From Gammaproteobacteria bacterium (GTDB lineage: Bacteria; Pseudomonadota; Gammaproteobacteria; UBA6429; Thiohalophilaceae), in assembly GCA_015491815.1 (NCBI GenBank), contig WFVC01000013.1, positions 1 to 44,382 of the forward strand: a stretch of DNA of 44,382 nucleotides. Reading direction: 5' to 3'. The notes under the pieces were generated by a model. It was not told the origin of the DNA, did no database searches, and was given only the letters and a program-made list of their open reading frames with translations. Positions 35,655 through 43,487 of the stretch are shown here, piece by piece. Position 1 is the stretch's first letter; the number at the start of each line of letters is the position of its first letter. Position numbers and translations under genes: made by a program.

Positions 35655-37961
35655 ATGATTATTTCAATGCAAGGAGACTGGAAGGTCAGCGTCAAAGCAA
35701 AAAATGCAGCCTACAGCCAGCGATTCATTATCACCGGCGCAACGTCGGGAAACGGCACACATTCAGGTACAGAGGGAACCACGGTTGATGTCAGCGGCGA
35801 TCAATGGACGATTGCCATTCAGAATAATCCCGGCAGCGGCTATCAGATTTCAGACACCAAAATCGGACATCCGCATCGAGTCGGTGATAATTACGAGTTT
35901 GAAATATTCTCCAATGACGCCGGCAGCGATGAGGATTTTAACGATCTGATCCTGCTATGCTCCAGCGAAGTCAACATTAATGATTTTATTCTGTACGGGA
36001 ATGTCTCGCTCTACAGTGGTCGCTGCCTGTTCAATCCCTGTCGTCAGGGGCCCTTTGTCATTGAAACCCGGGATGCGCTGCGCGAAGTGTTGAAAAACGC
36101 CAGTCTGCGCAAGGTGCTGGAGCGGGACTACCCGGAACGCCTGCGCGAGGAGATGGAAACATCCGCAACCTCAGAGAACCGCGCTTTCAAACCTGTCGTG
36201 ATTGATTTATATAGTGAAGCCACGCAACCGCGAACCCGGCTTTTCTATCAGCGCATGGAACAGGCCGGCAAGGCGAAAAGCCAGAAAAAGAAAACCGTTT
36301 CCAGCTTTGCCGCAAAAAATTTCAGCCTGGCCACGCCTTTAAAAAATGAGCGCCTGCGGGAAGTCAGCCGTTTCAGCAATCAGATTGAACTGGCCAAAAT
36401 CATTGACGGCCTGCGCCTCAATAATTGTCGCGTTAATCCGGCGGCCAATGTAACGCTGACCTTCGAGGAATATGATCGCAACGCAGAAGAACTGGCCGGC
36501 GGCCCCTACACCGGCACCGGCAACCGCCGCCTGCTGGGCGACACCATCACCGACATGCGCGGTAATTATATTTTCCGCTTCTCTTTTGATATGAGTTTTC
36601 CCGGCCTTGAAGACGATACCGATATCGCTCCCGGCGAGGGATTCGATGTCGCCTACCCTGATGTCATCGTTAAAATAACCACCTTCTCTCCTTACAGCGT
36701 TCTGTATGAAAGCGCGCCCTACTACAATATCCCCAATCTGAAGCGCATCAACCTGTGCCTGCCGGAATCACAGATCAGACCCTCCTCCGCCTGTTTCAAC
36801 GGCAACCTGATTGGCAGTCTCGGCGATGTCTTTATCGGCGGCAATCAGAATGTCTCCGCCGCCGAAACGAATACCGCCTTGCAACGTCAGGGATACAGCA
36901 ACTATCTACAGGCCGATGGCAAAATATCGGTCCACAGTCCACTGGCCGGATTCGATGTTGACTGCGCGGCCTGGCGCGGACGCATCGATATCAAAGGCTG
37001 CATGTATGATCTGGCAAAGACCGTCACCCAGAACAAGATCATCTGGTACACCATTCGCATCAAACGCAAGGGAAGCAGTCAGTGGCAGTTTGTCAGCCAG
37101 AATTACAAGCACCCGAAATATTCCAAACGCAACCTGCCTAATTATATTGGCGATGATGTCGGTCCCTTCACCCAGTCATTGCGGGTCGATGGCGGCCCGC
37201 ATATTGACGCGCCCGCTTACACCAATATTCAACGCGAGATTTTTGTCGATGGCATTGACTGGGAATTCAGTAATCTGGATCGCTACATGCAATTGAACAC
37301 CCGCCTCTATGATCTGATTTCAGGGATTCGGACGCCCGGCACATTTTATGTTCGCGTCGATGGCTATGACAGCAACGGTCACCCCGTTGCGAATGCGACG
37401 GACATGATCGCGCTGTATATCGACAATAATCCACTCCAGTTTGACTTAACCGATCCTGTTTTTACCGATCCGCTGGTGGTCGATTCCGGTTGCGGTCTAT
37501 TCCGTCTCAGCGACAGTCAGATGAACACGCCCATACAACTGTCCTTCAAAGCCAACGATCCTGAAGGCTTTGTGCATTCCTATGTCCTGACGATGGGACG
37601 CTGCCCCGGGCCGATGATCGCGCTGCAGGTCAATCAACCCAATCCCCCGTTATCCGACACCCTCTCGGGTCAAACGGTACTGGCCGCAGGCGCGGCCGCC
37701 GATCAAACACCGGCGAACATCCACGAAAACGCCTGCCCGGGTTATACCGGCACGCAGAAAGATTTTTCTGATGCCGGAATGATTACCGTCGAAATCCAGC
37801 CCGCCGCATCCGAAGGCGGCTGGATTAGGCCCGATGAATATTTCACAACCCTCTCCTTCCATTTACTCGCCTACAAACGCATCACCAATGGCAAAAACAC
37901 GGGCTTGAGTGATGATTACCGACGGCATTCTCAAATATTCATGGAACGAATCAACCCTTAA
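35655..37961 (+). CDS. Large multidomain beta-sandwich protein of unknown function
   Basis: A 768-residue protein that I do not recognise. It has no signal peptide and no membrane helix, although its make-up is that of a surface or secreted protein. Residues 1-110 are a small beta domain that ends in DAGSDEDFNDL (88-98), an acidic loop like the calcium-type loops of DUF4114-like domains. Residues about 130-240 are helical and charged. From 255 to 345 there is a carboxypeptidase-regulatory-like beta sandwich (RRLLGDTITDMRGNYIFRFS, 291-310). Later parts have conserved-looking pieces such as YESAPYYNIPNLKRINLCLP and FYVRVDGYDSNGHPV. About a dozen cysteines are scattered. The start is firm, with AAGGAG eight bases before the ATG. 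A MITE lies upstream and a palindrome downstream. Export by a signal-free route is possible but unproven. Confidence 0.75.
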   Translation: MIISMQGDWKVSVKAKNAAYSQRFIITGATSGNGTHSGTEGTTVDVSGDQWTIAIQNNPGSGYQISDTKIGHPHRVGDNYEFEIFSNDAGSDEDFNDLILLCSSEVNINDFILYGNVSLYSGRCLFNPCRQGPFVIETRDALREVLKNASLRKVLERDYPERLREEMETSATSENRAFKPVVIDLYSEATQPRTRLFYQRMEQAGKAKSQKKKTVSSFAAKNFSLATPLKNERLREVSRFSNQIELAKIIDGLRLNNCRVNPAANVTLTFEEYDRNAEELAGGPYTGTGNRRLLGDTITDMRGNYIFRFSFDMSFPGLEDDTDIAPGEGFDVAYPDVIVKITTFSPYSVLYESAPYYNIPNLKRINLCLPESQIRPSSACFNGNLIGSLGDVFIGGNQNVSAAETNTALQRQGYSNYLQADGKISVHSPLAGFDVDCAAWRGRIDIKGCMYDLAKTVTQNKIIWYTIRIKRKGSSQWQFVSQNYKHPKYSKRNLPNYIGDDVGPFTQSLRVDGGPHIDAPAYTNIQREIFVDGIDWEFSNLDRYMQLNTRLYDLISGIRTPGTFYVRVDGYDSNGHPVANATDMIALYIDNNPLQFDLTDPVFTDPLVVDSGCGLFRLSDSQMNTPIQLSFKANDPEGFVHSYVLTMGRCPGPMIALQVNQPNPPLSDTLSGQTVLAAGAAADQTPANIHENACPGYTGTQKDFSDAGMITVEIQPAASEGGWIRPDEYFTTLSFHLLAYKRITNGKNTGLSDDYRRHSQIFMERINP

Positions 37962-37986
37962 CCGCCTCATCAAGTTGAATCCATCC

Positions 37987-38012
37987 GTCATGTCGGCTCA
38001 GGCCGGCATGAC
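37987..38012. repeat. REP-like hairpin downstream of the 768-residue protein gene
   Basis: GTCATGTCGGC against GCCGGCATGAC forms an 11-bp stem with one G-T type mismatch and a four-base loop. The tail (AAAATTAAAAT) is not a T-run on either strand, so a terminator is unlikely. GTCATGCCGGC hairpins are common dispersed REP units. The rest of 37962-38134 shows nothing else. Confidence 0.6.
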
Positions 38013-38134
38013 AAAATTAAAATCCGAGCATTATGTGATGTTTTTCCCCATTTTCACCCTGCAGGATCCATACTCGCCCCCCCGTTCTTATGAAATAGTT
38101 AAACTCCCTCCTGATAGAAGCCGATATAACTGCA

Positions 38135-39361
38135 ATGACAAGCGCTTCAACAATAAATCCTCAGGTGAAGGGGCAAAATACTCAGAAGAATGAGTCAACA
38201 ACCCCCGGGCTTCTGGAATGGCTGCGCCGCAGCAGTTTTGACGACTTACTTAACAGCGAGATGCATTCAAGAGATTTCAATGGATCTCGCTCTGAGTATA
38301 TTTATATGCGGGTTCGGCTACTTTCCATTATATTTTCCATACTTTCACTACTCTGGATTCCAGTTGACATCTTCGTGATGACGGAAGATGAGTTAAGTTC
38401 AATTTTGACGCTGCGCCTTGCCTACAGCGGCCTGTTTTTGCTGCTTGGCCTGTCAACCAAAGGCGCGCAAAAATTACATTGCGCACACTGGCGTCTTAGC
38501 GCTTTTGTACTCATTCCATGCCTGTTTTACGTCGGCACACGCCTTGTTTTTAATCATGAAACGAATATCAACGGTGTGCTGCTGGGTTATTCTTTTTTAC
38601 CTTATCTTACGGTAGTGCTGCTTGCCATATTTCCACTCACACTGATGGAGGGAGTGCGTTATGCTTCGATAGTCGGCATAACATTTTTTATCAGCGAAGT
38701 ATATTTCAATGGTTCACTAACGATTGAAACACTGGTCGACATCTGGCTGCTAACCTTGCTCGCCGGCATTGCCATATGGGCGCAACTTGCTCAGTTGCAT
38801 ATGTTATTGCGGCTTTATCGTGAAGCGAGCCGCGATCCGCTCACCGGTCTGGTCAATCGCAGGGTTCTTAACAAATGGTTGAGTATTGAAATCACGCGAG
38901 CGCGACAATTGAAGCGCCCTCTTTCTGTCCTGCTGTTTGATCTGGACTTCTTCAAACGCGTCAATGATACCTATGGCCATCTAACCGGCGATAAAGTCTT
39001 ACAGGCATTTTCACGCTTATTAAAAAGAGATCTGATTAACTCCAACCTTATTGGACGCTATGGCGGGGAAGAATTTATCGCACTTCTTTCAGGGAAAGAC
39101 ACCTCAGCGGCACTAAACATTGCTGAACGCATTCGAAAAAACTGTCACAGAATCCAAACTTATAATTCGGAAGGCCAGTTAGTTAATTTCACGGTCAGCG
39201 TTGGGGTAACGGGTCTACGCGATTCAGATACCATTGAGAGTCTAATCAGTCGTGTCGATAAAGGTTTGTATAGCGCAAAGATGAAAGGCCGCGACATTGT
39301 TGTACTGGCCGAAGATAATGAAAATGCCGCATCAGAAAATGAGAACAGGGAACAACAATAA
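38135..39361 (+). CDS. Membrane-bound diguanylate cyclase (GGDEF protein)
   Basis: A 408-residue inner-membrane enzyme expected to make cyclic di-GMP from two GTP. About six helices lie in residues 58-220 without a recognisable sensory domain. A GGDEF domain follows, with RDPLTGLVNRR (233-243), DLDFFKRVNDTYGH (269-282) and the active-site GGEEF (310-314). The usual inhibitory RxxD site five residues before GGEEF is absent (INSN in its place), so product feedback at that site is unlikely. The ATG at 38135 lacks a clear ribosome-binding site, and a GTG ten codons later is possible. It follows the 768-residue protein gene by 173 bases. A link to adhesion or matrix control is inference. Confidence 0.9.
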   Translation: MTSASTINPQVKGQNTQKNESTTPGLLEWLRRSSFDDLLNSEMHSRDFNGSRSEYIYMRVRLLSIIFSILSLLWIPVDIFVMTEDELSSILTLRLAYSGLFLLLGLSTKGAQKLHCAHWRLSAFVLIPCLFYVGTRLVFNHETNINGVLLGYSFLPYLTVVLLAIFPLTLMEGVRYASIVGITFFISEVYFNGSLTIETLVDIWLLTLLAGIAIWAQLAQLHMLLRLYREASRDPLTGLVNRRVLNKWLSIEITRARQLKRPLSVLLFDLDFFKRVNDTYGHLTGDKVLQAFSRLLKRDLINSNLIGRYGGEEFIALLSGKDTSAALNIAERIRKNCHRIQTYNSEGQLVNFTVSVGVTGLRDSDTIESLISRVDKGLYSAKMKGRDIVVLAEDNENAASENENREQQ

Positions 39362-39380
39362 TATCAACAACAAACTCTAA

Positions 39381-40091
39381 TCAATTTGCCAGTTTCACAG
39401 GTAAGCTGTCCTGTAAACAGATCGCCTGCGGCGACACCTGCGCTCGATAAGCCAGCACTTCAACCCCGGCGGCGGCAGCCTGTCGCAGGCTGAGTCCATA
39501 TTCCGGGTCAATCTCATCCGCCGGTTGAAATGAGCGCGCATCTTCTCGCGTCACACAGAACAGAACCAGCGCCCGCGCGCCCTGTTGTTTCATCAACATC
39601 AGTTCGCGAAGATGTTTAGCGCCGCGCGCACTCACCGCATCAGGGAATATGGCGATGCCGGGTTCGACTACCGCTGTGACATTCTTTACCTCGACATAAC
39701 AGACCGTGTCTGTATTTTGCAACAGGATATCGATGCGGCTGTTTTCCACTCCATAACACACTTCTGTTTTCAGTGAGTCATAGCCCTGAAGCTCGGTTAT
39801 CACACCTGAGTCAATCCCCTCCAACACCAGCTTGTTGGCCAGATGGGTATCCACCCCGACCAGCGCCCCGTCATCACTGCTGGCCATCACCCAGCTATAG
39901 CGATACTTGCGTTTCGGGTTGGCGCTGTCTTTCAGCCAGATCTGACTGCCGGCTCGGGTCAGTCCCAGCATGCGCCCGGTATTCGGCGTATGCACCGTGA
40001 TCTGCTCGCCATTTTGCAGACGCACATCCGCCAGAAAGCGTTTGTAGCGTCGAATCAGGGTCGCGGGAATCAGTTCGGGTGAATAATGCAT
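39381..40091 (-). CDS. sfsA: Sugar fermentation stimulation protein homolog SfsA
   Basis: A 236-residue protein of the SfsA family. Seen are the N-terminal OB-like part (KRFLADVRLQNGEQITVHTPNTGRM) and the nuclease-like core, in which SRIDILL and VEVKNVT carry acidic and Lys residues in a PD-(D/E)XK arrangement. E. coli SfsA is named for an effect on maltose genes, while its structure resembles DNA nucleases, so its true role is unsettled. The gene converges on the diguanylate cyclase with a 19-base gap and stands alone on its strand. Confidence 0.95.
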   Translation of the reverse strand: MHYSPELIPATLIRRYKRFLADVRLQNGEQITVHTPNTGRMLGLTRAGSQIWLKDSANPKRKYRYSWVMASSDDGALVGVDTHLANKLVLEGIDSGVITELQGYDSLKTEVCYGVENSRIDILLQNTDTVCYVEVKNVTAVVEPGIAIFPDAVSARGAKHLRELMLMKQQGARALVLFCVTREDARSFQPADEIDPEYGLSLRQAAAAGVEVLAYRAQVSPQAICLQDSLPVKLAN

Positions 40092-40172
40092 AAGACAGTA
40101 AGGCGCTGAAAACAGGGGATAAAAACGTAAAGACTATTGTTTTTTGTCCGATTCTTTAAAATAGTTCAAGTT

Positions 40173-40201
40173 TTGCGTGTAAGCCATTGATGTACTATTA
40201 T
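40173..40201 (+). promoter_or_regulatory. Sigma-70 promoter of the BamE-like gene
   Basis: TTGCGT (40173-40178) and TATTAT (40196-40201) are 17 bases apart. Transcription would start near 40208, giving a leader of about 36 bases that includes a strong ribosome-binding site (AGGAAGGAG) seven bases before the ATG at 40244. Confidence 0.6.
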
Positions 40202-40243
40202 TTTACACTATCCCAGCATGATAACATTAGGAAGGAGATCACC

Positions 40244-40546
40244 ATGCGCCGGCTGTTTAAATTACTCATTCTTGTCCCTCTTGTTTTTGGGGGATCGCTC
40301 AATCTGGCTCAGGCCGAAACCCTCAGCCTGCCCGAAAAAGCAGCCCCGGCGGCGGAGACCTACAGCATTGATTTGCCGGGACGCGGCATGACCATGGTCG
40401 AGGTGGAAAAACGCTTTGGCCCCCCCGGCAAAAAAGAAGATGAAGTCGGCGATCCGCCTATCACGCGCTGGATTTATGAAGATTTCATCGTCTATTTTGA
40501 ATACCAGTTTGTTATACATTCGGTGGCGACGCCTCCCGCTCCCTGA
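40244..40546 (+). CDS. Small exported BamE/SmpA-like protein
   Basis: A 100-residue protein with a signal peptide (about 1-22, cut after AQA). The mature part contains RGMTMVEVEKRFGPPGKK (about 47-64) and DPPITRWIYEDFIVYFEYQFVIHSV. Together these look like the helix-strand unit of BamE/SmpA-type periplasmic domains. No lipobox cysteine is seen, so it should be soluble in the periplasm. I chose the ATG at 40244 with its strong ribosome-binding site, since the longer frame from 40187 would start within the promoter. Function is unknown. Confidence 0.78.
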   Translation: MRRLFKLLILVPLVFGGSLNLAQAETLSLPEKAAPAAETYSIDLPGRGMTMVEVEKRFGPPGKKEDEVGDPPITRWIYEDFIVYFEYQFVIHSVATPPAP

Positions 40547-40568
40547 AACTAAAGCGCTAAATTAAGTG

Positions 40569-40729
40569 TTCCGAATTCCTGTCCAGTTAAAGCCATTCGT
40601 CCTGAGCCTGTCGAAGGATGAATGGCTTTAAACATTGGAATTTCAGGCTTTACGTTCATGGTTCGACCCTTCGTCAGGCTCAGGACTTCACCACGAACGT
40701 AAAGCTTTGTGGTGGACAGGAATTTGGAA
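40569..40729 (+). repeat. Y-fold element, divergent cousin with different ends
   Basis: A 161-base element with the same plan but other sequences. The outer ends are TTCCGAATTCCTGTCCA and its complement (16 of 17). Hairpin 1 has AAAGCCATTC against GAATGGCTTT around CCTGAGCCTGTCGAAGG. A linker follows, and then hairpin 2 with TTTACGTTCATGGT against ACCACGAACGTAAA. The inner part of hairpin 2 is nearly the same as in the copy at 10363. It ends 51 bases before the likely start of the agmatine deiminase gene. Confidence 0.82.
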
Positions 40730-40780
40730 TATTTATTTAGATTTATTTTTCGATCGCTTTTTAGAAATTGTGACTCCACC

Positions 40781-41845
40781 TTGAAAAATAAATCCCGCTC
40801 CCTTCCTGTCCTGCCTGCAGAATGGGGCAGACAAAGCGCAGTCATGCTGACCTGGCCCCATGCCGACTCAGACTGGGCTTCCTGTCTGCATGAGGTCGAG
40901 CCGGTATTTATCGACATCAGCCGCGCGATTGCCCGTCACGAACAGTTAATCATTACCTGTTTTGACAAGGCGCAGCGCCAGTCACTCCGGCAAAAATTCG
41001 AGCAGACCCGGATTCCTTCTGAGTCGGTCTCATTTTATATTCACCCCTCCAACGACAGCTGGGCGCGGGATCACGGCCCCCTGACCGTGCTGGAAAATAA
41101 TCAGGCTCGCCTGCTGGATTTTGAGTTCAACGGCTGGGGCGGGAAATACCCGGCCGAGCGGGATAATCAACTCAACCGCGCGCTGCATGCTCAGGGCGCA
41201 TTTGGCGCAACCCCGATGCGCCACCTGCCGTTTGTTCTTGAAGGCGGCAGCATCGACAGCGATGGCAAAGGCACGCTATTAACAACAACGGCCTGTCTGC
41301 TTTCTCCCAGCCGCAATCCTTCGCTGAATAAAATTGAAATTGAAGAACAGCTCGGCCACTATCTCGGCGCCAGACGAGTGCTCTGGCTTGAACACGGTTA
41401 CCTGCAGGGTGATGACACCGATAGTCACATCGACATGCTGGCGCGCTTCTGTAATGCTGAAACCATCGCCTATAGCGCCTGTGATGATGAAACGGATCTG
41501 CACTTTACCGCCTTGCAGGCAATGGCAAAAGCGCTGGCTGAATTCCGCACCCTCGCAGACGAACCGTATAAATTAATCCCCCTGCCCATCCCCCGGGCTA
41601 TTTTCAATTTAGCCGGTCAACGTCTGCCCGCCAGTTATGCTAATTTTTTAATTATCAATCAGGCAGTGCTCGTTCCCCAGTATCATGATCCCGCCGATGA
41701 GATTGCCTGCGAACGTCTGCAGGCCGGCTTTCCCGACAGACAGATCATCCCGATTAACTGTTTGCCGATCATTCAACAATATGGCAGCCTGCATTGCCTG
41801 ACCATGCAATTGCCACAGAACGTAAAACTGAAATATGAAACATAA
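40781..41845 (+). CDS. aguA: Agmatine deiminase family protein
   Basis: A 354-residue cytosolic enzyme of the peptidyl-arginine/agmatine deiminase fold, expected to turn agmatine into N-carbamoylputrescine in putrescine synthesis. The N-terminal LPAEWGRQSAVMLTWPHADSDW, DSWARDHGPLTV, the H and D of DDTDSHIDMLARF, and the nucleophile Cys339 near the C-terminus (GSLHCLTMQLP) are all present. No ATG precedes the family N-terminus. The frame is open to a GTG at 40709, but that lies in a repeat. I chose the TTG at 40781, which gives the usual length, though without a clear ribosome-binding site. It overlaps tag by 11 bases. A partner amidohydrolase (AguB) is not in view. Confidence 0.88.
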   Translation: MKNKSRSLPVLPAEWGRQSAVMLTWPHADSDWASCLHEVEPVFIDISRAIARHEQLIITCFDKAQRQSLRQKFEQTRIPSESVSFYIHPSNDSWARDHGPLTVLENNQARLLDFEFNGWGGKYPAERDNQLNRALHAQGAFGATPMRHLPFVLEGGSIDSDGKGTLLTTTACLLSPSRNPSLNKIEIEEQLGHYLGARRVLWLEHGYLQGDDTDSHIDMLARFCNAETIAYSACDDETDLHFTALQAMAKALAEFRTLADEPYKLIPLPIPRAIFNLAGQRLPASYANFLIINQAVLVPQYHDPADEIACERLQAGFPDRQIIPINCLPIIQQYGSLHCLTMQLPQNVKLKYET

Positions 41846-42398
41846 AACCCGCTGCGCCTGGGTCACCGATGATCCGATCTACATCGACTACCATGATCGT
41901 GAATGGGGAGTGCCCTGCTTCGATGATCAGCATCTGTTTGAAATGTTGATTCTCGAAGGCGCGCAGGCCGGGTTAAGCTGGTTAACCATTCTGAAAAAAC
42001 GCGAGGGATACCGTCAGGCCTTTGCGCAGTTTGATGTTAAAAAGATGGCCCGCTTTAGCGACAAAAAAATCGAACGCCTGTTACAAAATCCCGCCATCGT
42101 ACGCAATCGCCTTAAAGTGAATGCAGCTGTCACTAACGCTCAGGCCTGTCTTGAGCTTATCAGCGAATACGGCAACTTCCATGATTATATCTGGCAGTTT
42201 GTCGGCGGCGCGCCCATTATCAACCACTGGAAAAAACATGCGGACATTCCCGTGACCACGGCTGAGTCTGATGCAATGAGCAAAGATTTAAAAAAACGGG
42301 GGTTTAAATTTGTCGGCAGCACTATCTGTTATGCCTACATGCAATCTGTCGGCATGGTCAATGACCACACCACAGACTGTTTTCGTTATCGAAAATAA
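41835..42398 (+). CDS. tag: DNA-3-methyladenine glycosylase I
   Basis: A 187-residue base-excision repair enzyme that removes 3-methyladenine from DNA. The zinc ligands of the Tag family are seen at Cys7, His20, His178 and Cys182. The N-terminal RCAWVTDDPIYIDYHDREWG and the helix-hairpin-helix region (GLSWLTILKKREGYRQAF) match well. Its ATG lies inside the end of the agmatine deiminase gene (11-base overlap), so translation is coupled although the functions are unrelated. It converges on the exported protein gene at 42414 with a 15-base gap. Confidence 0.96.
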   Translation: MKHKTRCAWVTDDPIYIDYHDREWGVPCFDDQHLFEMLILEGAQAGLSWLTILKKREGYRQAFAQFDVKKMARFSDKKIERLLQNPAIVRNRLKVNAAVTNAQACLELISEYGNFHDYIWQFVGGAPIINHWKKHADIPVTTAESDAMSKDLKKRGFKFVGSTICYAYMQSVGMVNDHTTDCFRYRK

Positions 42399-42413
42399 TA
42401 AACCATGACAGGT

Positions 42414-42992
42414 TTATTCAACATGTTCCTTATCAGGCATGATGCTCATCAACCATGTGAGGTTGTCATTGACAAATTGAATATCATCTTTGCTGGCGCT
42501 GTTCATGGCTAAGCGCATCTCTTTCTTCTGTTTTTTCATCTGCTGAAGCTGGTTTTCCATATCTGAGATCACCTCTTTAGGCGCGCCATTTTGTTTCATC
42601 TCCTTAATATTGGCTTCCATCATTTTATCCATATTGTCGAGATTCATTCCGGCGTTCTTCGGCATCCGGCTCATTTGAACCGAGTACATGCTACCCATGA
42701 ATCGTTCAGAGACATCCATGAATTCCTCGACACTGGAAAAACCATTTTCTGACAAGGTGGCGGAAATATCAGGATATGCCTTCGACGACCTGATATAACG
42801 AATCATGTCAGAACGTTCAGCAATACTGAATTCATCAAGACGTTTAAACTCTTTCGGATATTTTGTTTCAAGCGCATCCATCTGCTCCATCGTCGTAAAA
42901 AATGAAGTAATCAGATTCTTGCTTAGGGGTTGCCCGGCATAGGCCAGTAGTGAATGCGTGATGAGTACAAAAGCGATAATGATTTTTTTCAT
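42414..42992 (-). CDS. Exported helical protein of unknown function
   Basis: A 192-residue protein with a signal peptide (about 1-20, cut after AYA) and a mature part that is nearly all helix, rich in Met, Lys and Glu (for example MDKMMEANIKEMKQNGAPKE). The longer open frame from 43070 has no sensible N-terminus. The ATG at 42992 starts a clear signal peptide, with GGAAAAG just upstream. The layout resembles small periplasmic helical proteins with coiled-coil character. I do not recognise the family and give no function. The small Cys-rich gene at 43099 lies upstream on the same strand. Confidence 0.7.
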   Translation of the reverse strand: MKKIIIAFVLITHSLLAYAGQPLSKNLITSFFTTMEQMDALETKYPKEFKRLDEFSIAERSDMIRYIRSSKAYPDISATLSENGFSSVEEFMDVSERFMGSMYSVQMSRMPKNAGMNLDNMDKMMEANIKEMKQNGAPKEVISDMENQLQQMKKQKKEMRLAMNSASKDDIQFVNDNLTWLMSIMPDKEHVE

Positions 42993-43098
42993 ATTCTTTT
43001 CCATAAGTTGTTGTGTTATTCGGACCGGCAGAATAAGAGTCCATGGTGTAAAAGTCCAGTTATAAATCAAACCGCCTCAATTATTGTGCGCTGATTTT

Positions 43099-43296
43099 TC
43101 ACCCGAGTTTATCTTCCACCAGACGCCTCAATTCAATCAGGCCACCGACTTCAGACAATATAGCCTTATACAAACGAACATCATGGCCTTCACAGAATTC
43201 CCCTTCAAAGGTCATTTCCCCGCAACGGCAGGCACACAGTCGCGGCCGGCGTTTTTTGTTGATCATTTCATTGTGTCGAACATTGCTTACTGTCAT
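43099..43296 (-). CDS. Small Cys-rich zinc-ribbon-like protein
   Basis: A 65-residue protein. A CxCxC cluster (Cys21, 23 and 25, LCACRCGE) is followed by Cys35 and His38 in FCEGHDVRLYKAI, then a helix. CGCG...F..GHDxRL motifs are seen in small zinc-finger proteins of phages and bacteria. The gene has AGGTGA five bases before its ATG. It may act as a DNA- or RNA-binding adaptor, which is only an inference from the fold type. It lies between the exported helical protein gene and a short Y-fold element. Confidence 0.65.
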   Translation of the reverse strand: MTVSNVRHNEMINKKRRPRLCACRCGEMTFEGEFCEGHDVRLYKAILSEVGGLIELRRLVEDKLG

Positions 43297-43412
43297 AGTT
43301 TCACCTGTTATAAATTAACATGCCTGTATGACATCAGAATAACGGCTAACTGTGACAGCTGGCGGGCAGAGACTCCAGTCTGGCGTAAATTGACAATGGA
43401 AATCTTTATGCT

Positions 43413-43487
43413 CTAAGGAACCTCTGATTAATTCCGTTCGCCCTGAGCTTGTCGAAGGGTGAACGGAATTAATCAGAGGTTACCTAA
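43413..43487. repeat. Y-fold element, minimal single-hairpin copy
   Basis: A 75-base almost perfect palindrome: AAGGAACCTCTGATTAATTC at one end, a REP core (CCCTGAGCTTGTCGAAGGG) in the centre and the complement at the other end. It lacks the linker and the second arm. It could fold into a single stem of about 30 base pairs. The stop codon of hrpB lies in its right end. Confidence 0.88.

Noticed and set aside
35504-35788. A 94-codon frame before and into the 768-residue protein gene
   Set aside because: It overlaps the start of the larger gene in another frame, has no ribosome-binding site and no signal or domain.
36811-37296. A 161-codon frame inside the 768-residue protein gene
   Set aside because: It is a frame-shifted shadow with no start signal; the long gene has a firm start and is continuous.
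40709-40780. GTG start for agmatine deiminase at 40709
   Set aside because: It lies in the end of a palindromic element and adds residues with no family match.
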